Shown in pieces: positions 61,805 to 64,000 of a DNA stretch of 64,000 bases. Source of the stretch: Tetragenococcus koreensis. Lineage in GTDB: Bacteria > Bacillota > Bacilli > Lactobacillales > Enterococcaceae. The translations under genes and the position numbers were made by a program. Numbering within the stretch: the first letter of the stretch is position 1; every line of letters starts with the position of its first letter. Location of the stretch: contig NZ_CP027786.1 in NCBI RefSeq assembly GCF_003795145.1, positions 434,001-498,000 on the forward strand, in the 5' to 3' direction. Under the pieces are notes generated by a model. The model saw only the letters and a list, made by a program, of their open reading frames with translations. It ran no database searches and was not told where the DNA came from.

Positions 61805-62365
61805 TCATTCGCTTTTGAACTCGTCAAGTATTTTTCTTAAAGAACTAAAGAAACGCTTAATATCGTTATTTTGTTCGTGCAAAGCGATCGTTTGTTCAAC
61901 TCTATCTAAATAAATAGAAAATTCCTGGTATCTATGATAATTCATACCCTGAGAACACATAATTCTATATAGTTCAAAAACAGAAAAGATTTTTGCAACT
62001 TTTAAATTTTTAATTTCTTCTTTCTTCAACCCCATACGTTGAGCATTTGTAAATACTGGTTTGTATATTCTGCTGGTTTTTTGTAAATTTAATAAAATCG
62101 GCTTGTTATGGGCACAAGAATTACGAATATCAGAGACATAGCGTATATTGTTATTGATGAGTTTTAAATAATTATTTGTAGGATATTTATCAACTAAATA
62201 ATTTACAAAAAATCTTAATTTGCCTATAGAAGCTAAATCTAAAACTACCCAAATGGGTGATTCATTATAGTATTTTTCAAAATTACGCCTCCAAATAATC
62301 ACTTTATCAGAATAGGACCAACTTAGAAAAATTAGCGAAAGTTTTATAACCAATTTAGTCACCAT
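61805..62365 (-). CDS. Abi-family (AbiD/AbiF-like) HEPN protein, short form
   Basis: 186 residues. YYNESPIWVVLDLASIGKLRFF and VSDIRNSCAHNKPI match the middle and HEPN parts of Abi_2 proteins; R81-NSCA-H86 is the RX4H ribonuclease motif. Full-length AbiD/AbiF proteins are around 300 residues, so about 100 or more N-terminal residues are missing. A TAA lies directly before ATG 62365 in frame, so this is a truncated or naturally short form. Phage defence by RNA cleavage is the family role. It is in a unit with the small gene at 62419 and a structured 3' RNA. Confidence 0.7.
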   Translation of the reverse strand: MVTKLVIKLSLIFLSWSYSDKVIIWRRNFEKYYNESPIWVVLDLASIGKLRFFVNYLVDKYPTNNYLKLINNNIRYVSDIRNSCAHNKPILLNLQKTSRIYKPVFTNAQRMGLKKEEIKNLKVAKIFSVFELYRIMCSQGMNYHRYQEFSIYLDRVEQTIALHEQNNDIKRFFSSLRKILDEFKSE

Positions 62366-62418
62366 TTAATCCTAATTGTCCTAGTAAGGTATTTAAATAT
62401 ATAAAGATACAAGTCCAT

Positions 62419-62649
62419 TCAAGCTGGCATAGGCGTGTTTATCACACAATATTTTTTAACGACAAACTGGTTTCTACTATTAGAATAACCACAAACAACA
62501 ATTTGGCTGTCTTCTTTTACATCATACAGAAAATTAAGTGAGTGGCTGGCAATCAAACAACTTACATCATCAATTTTAAAATGGACAAGTGGATGAGTGC
62601 TCAGCTTTAGCACTTTTATTTTTGATACTTTACCTCTTACAGTTTGCAT
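62419..62649 (-). CDS. Small protein of unknown function
   Basis: 76 residues from ATG 62649, with AAAGGGGTG upstream on the minus strand. It is rich in beta-forming residues (GKVSKIKVLKLSTHPLVHFK, SQIVVCGYSNSRNQFVVKK), reminiscent of a small OB-like barrel, but I do not recognise the family. It precedes the Abi-like gene by 53 bases under a strong promoter, so it may be an accessory or antitoxin-like partner. No membrane segment or signal peptide is present. Confidence 0.6.
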   Translation of the reverse strand: MQTVRGKVSKIKVLKLSTHPLVHFKIDDVSCLIASHSLNFLYDVKEDSQIVVCGYSNSRNQFVVKKYCVINTPMPA

Positions 62650-62711
62650 AGCGATCACCCCTTTGTTTTCTGTCTATATGTTTCTGTTTCTTTCTTCTAA
62701 GCTTATATTCT

Positions 62712-62740
62712 ATTATAGGAACGAACGTTTGCATTGTAAA
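62712..62740 (-). promoter_or_regulatory. Promoter with LexA/DinR-box-like sequence for the Abi-like unit
   Basis: On the minus strand TTTACA (62735-62740), a 17-base spacer and TATAAT (62712-62717). GAACGAACGTTTG on the plus strand (62719-62731) fits the Gram-positive SOS box core GAAC-N4-GTTY and fills the spacer, where a repressor would block RNA polymerase. Confidence 0.55.
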
Positions 62741-62856
62741 GCGAACAAAAAATAAAAAAACTTACCTTTAAAAGGTAAGTTTATTATGTATGCCATGAAT
62801 TTTAATAAGTTATTCAGCTATAAAGTTGCTTAATTTGAAAAATACTATTATATCAA

Positions 62857-62941
62857 TGCGGATGGTGGGAGTCGAACCCACACGGACACAATGTCCACAT
62901 GAACCTGAATCATGCTTGTCTACCAATTCCAACACATCCGC
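62857..62941 (-). tRNA. tRNA-Leu (anticodon CAG)
   Basis: An 85-base class II tRNA on the minus strand. Acceptor arm GCGGATG/CATCCGC, D-arm with TTGGTAGA, anticodon loop TTCAGGT giving CAG, a long variable arm, and T-arm GGGTTCGACTCCC are all present. The discriminator base is A. CCA is not encoded. Confidence 0.95.
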
Positions 62942-62956
62942 TTTACAACAAAGTCT

Positions 62957-62984
62957 ATTATATCAATGTTTATAGCTTTGTCAA
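62957..62984 (-). promoter_or_regulatory. Promoter of tRNA-Leu
   Basis: On the minus strand perfect TTGACA (62979-62984), 16-base spacer, TATAAT (62957-62962). Confidence 0.9.
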
Positions 62985-63113
62985 TAATGTTCCGATTCTC
63001 ATTTTTCAATTTGAATGCCAAATTGAATACCATTTATTTTCAACTCTTAAATAGTTAATAAAGTTTGCTTGATATTTAGTTGCCGTTCATTTTTCTAACG
63101 AAAAACGTATTTC

Positions 63114-63127
63114 TTGATGGCCATCAA
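63114..63127. promoter_or_regulatory. Perfect 14-bp palindrome upstream of the P1B ATPase
   Basis: TTGATGGCCATCAA followed by seven T, about 57 bases before the ATPase start. It may be an operator for a metal-responsive regulator or a small terminator. TACACTGTA at 63150, resembling half of a CopY-type box, lies nearer the gene. Confidence 0.35.
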
Positions 63128-63184
63128 TTTTTTTCTTCACTACTTTAAGTACACTGTAATTGTAAAGAAGGGAGAGATTAAAAA

Positions 63185-64000
63185 TTGAAAATACAACAAT
63201 GGATTATGCAGCATAAAAATCATTTGGCTTTTATTACTGGTCTATTGATTATTTTTGCTAGTATCGCAAAATTTATCTTTACGTGGTCATTAGGTTATCA
63301 AATTGCACTGATTATTGCTTCAATCATCGGAGTGCTGCCGATTTTCCTGCAAGCTTATCAAGCATTACGAGTTCGAGTGCTTAGTATCGATTTGTTAGTT
63401 ACCATCGCGGTTTTTGGCGCTTTTTTGATTGGTGAATATAATGAGTCAGCGATTGTGACTTTTTTGTTTTTATTCGGCAGTTTTTTAGAACAAAAAACCT
63501 TGGAAAAAACACGTACGGCAATTCAATCTTTAACAAAAATGGCACCTAAAAGTGCTTTAAAAATAACAGCTGACGGAGAAAATGAATCAGTTGAAATTGA
63601 TGATATTGCTAAAGATGATCGCTTATTAGTAAAAACCGGGGCTCAAGTTCCCGTAGATGGAACTATTTACGAAGGAGAAGGTTACCTGAATGAAGCCAGC
63701 GTGACTGGTGAATCGCAGCAAAGTAAAAAGACACAAGGCGATGACGTTTTTGCGGGCACGTTTTTAGACAACGGAACCTTAAAAATAAAGACCAAAAGAA
63801 TAGGTGAAGATACTACTTTTGGCAAGATTATCGAACTTGTAGAAGAAGCGCAGGATAGTAAATCCAGTGCCGAACGTTTTATCGATAAATTTGCAAAATA
63901 TTACACACCGGCCGTGCTTATTTTATCTTTAATTGTGGGTATTTTGAGTCAAAATGTTCGTTTAGCCATCACTATTTTGGTTTTGGGCTGTCCGGGCGCT
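63185..64000 (+). CDS. P1B-type metal-transporting ATPase, N-terminal part (cut by window end)
   Basis: 272 residues are visible from TTG 63185, with GGGAGAG 8 bases upstream. There is no N-terminal CxxC metal-binding domain. Helices are followed by the actuator motif ASVTGESQQSKK and the transmembrane metal motif LVLGCPGA, CPG instead of the usual CPC, at the very end. This fits the heavy-metal P1B group (Zn/Cd/Co or Cu). The phosphorylation and nucleotide domains lie beyond the window. Metal specificity cannot be settled here. Confidence 0.85.
   Translation, partial: MKIQQWIMQHKNHLAFITGLLIIFASIAKFIFTWSLGYQIALIIASIIGVLPIFLQAYQALRVRVLSIDLLVTIAVFGAFLIGEYNESAIVTFLFLFGSFLEQKTLEKTRTAIQSLTKMAPKSALKITADGENESVEIDDIAKDDRLLVKTGAQVPVDGTIYEGEGYLNEASVTGESQQSKKTQGDDVFAGTFLDNGTLKIKTKRIGEDTTFGKIIELVEEAQDSKSSAERFIDKFAKYYTPAVLILSLIVGILSQNVRLAITILVLGCPGA

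Overview
The window is a low-GC Firmicute chromosome segment, most likely from an Enterococcaceae member. Tetragenococcus is the best guess by inference: a Na+-type V-ATPase operon in the Enterococcus hirae ntp order, a choline-to-glycine-betaine gene pair, a Na+-pump oxaloacetate decarboxylase, many sugar PTS genes and IS4-like insertion sequences fit a salt-tolerant lactic acid bacterium. No species-specific marker such as 16S rRNA is present.

Layout. 0-7.7 kb: the end of a glucose-family PTS permease, then a mannose-family PTS operon (IIA, IIB, IIC, IID, HAD phosphatase) behind a near-perfect sigma-54 promoter, its LevR-type activator, and an AraC regulator. 7.7-11.8 kb: a four-gene operon (two Gfo/Idh/MocA oxidoreductases, a ThuA-like protein, a TIM-barrel isomerase). 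11.9-13.2 kb: a small type I toxin locus, an imperfect repeat and gene debris. 13.2-18.4 kb: a beta-glucoside PTS IIBCA and an allantoin permease/allantoinase pair. 18.5-32.4 kb: a P-type cation ATPase and the ntpFIKECGABD V-ATPase operon, separated by a decayed GPH transporter and an IS. Both pump units are preceded by the same small structured leader RNA ending in a terminator. A 33-codon NtpJ-like remnant follows the operon.

32.8-43.9 kb: an AraC regulator, a two-subunit L-tartrate dehydratase/class I fumarase, a DASS/SLC13-like carrier, a 2-hydroxycarboxylate carrier broken by an IS, and the oxaloacetate decarboxylase complex (OadA, OadG-like, biotin carrier, OadB). Together they convert imported dicarboxylates to oxaloacetate, then to pyruvate with Na+ export. 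44-47 kb: gbsA/gbsB-like betaine synthesis, an OppA remnant and a 7 x 41-bp tandem repeat. 47.8-53.2 kb: RpiR regulator, GH1 enzyme and cellobiose-type IIC, then an intact IS. 53.2-57.4 kb: argD flanked by two paralogous M20 peptidase genes, each inactivated by a different single lesion. 57.5-61.7 kb: alpha-glucoside PTS IICB, GH4 enzyme and RpiR regulator. 61.7-62.7 kb: a two-gene minus-strand unit with an Abi/HEPN-like protein, a LexA-box-like promoter and a structured 3' segment. 62.8-64 kb: tRNA-Leu(CAG) and the start of a P1B metal ATPase.

The most interesting signals are the twin leader RNAs in front of two unrelated ion pumps, the Abi/HEPN locus with its adjacent structured RNA region, a 13-bp palindromic motif shared by two distant sugar operons, and the paired broken M20 genes. 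All product calls are by reading motifs; no database search was run.
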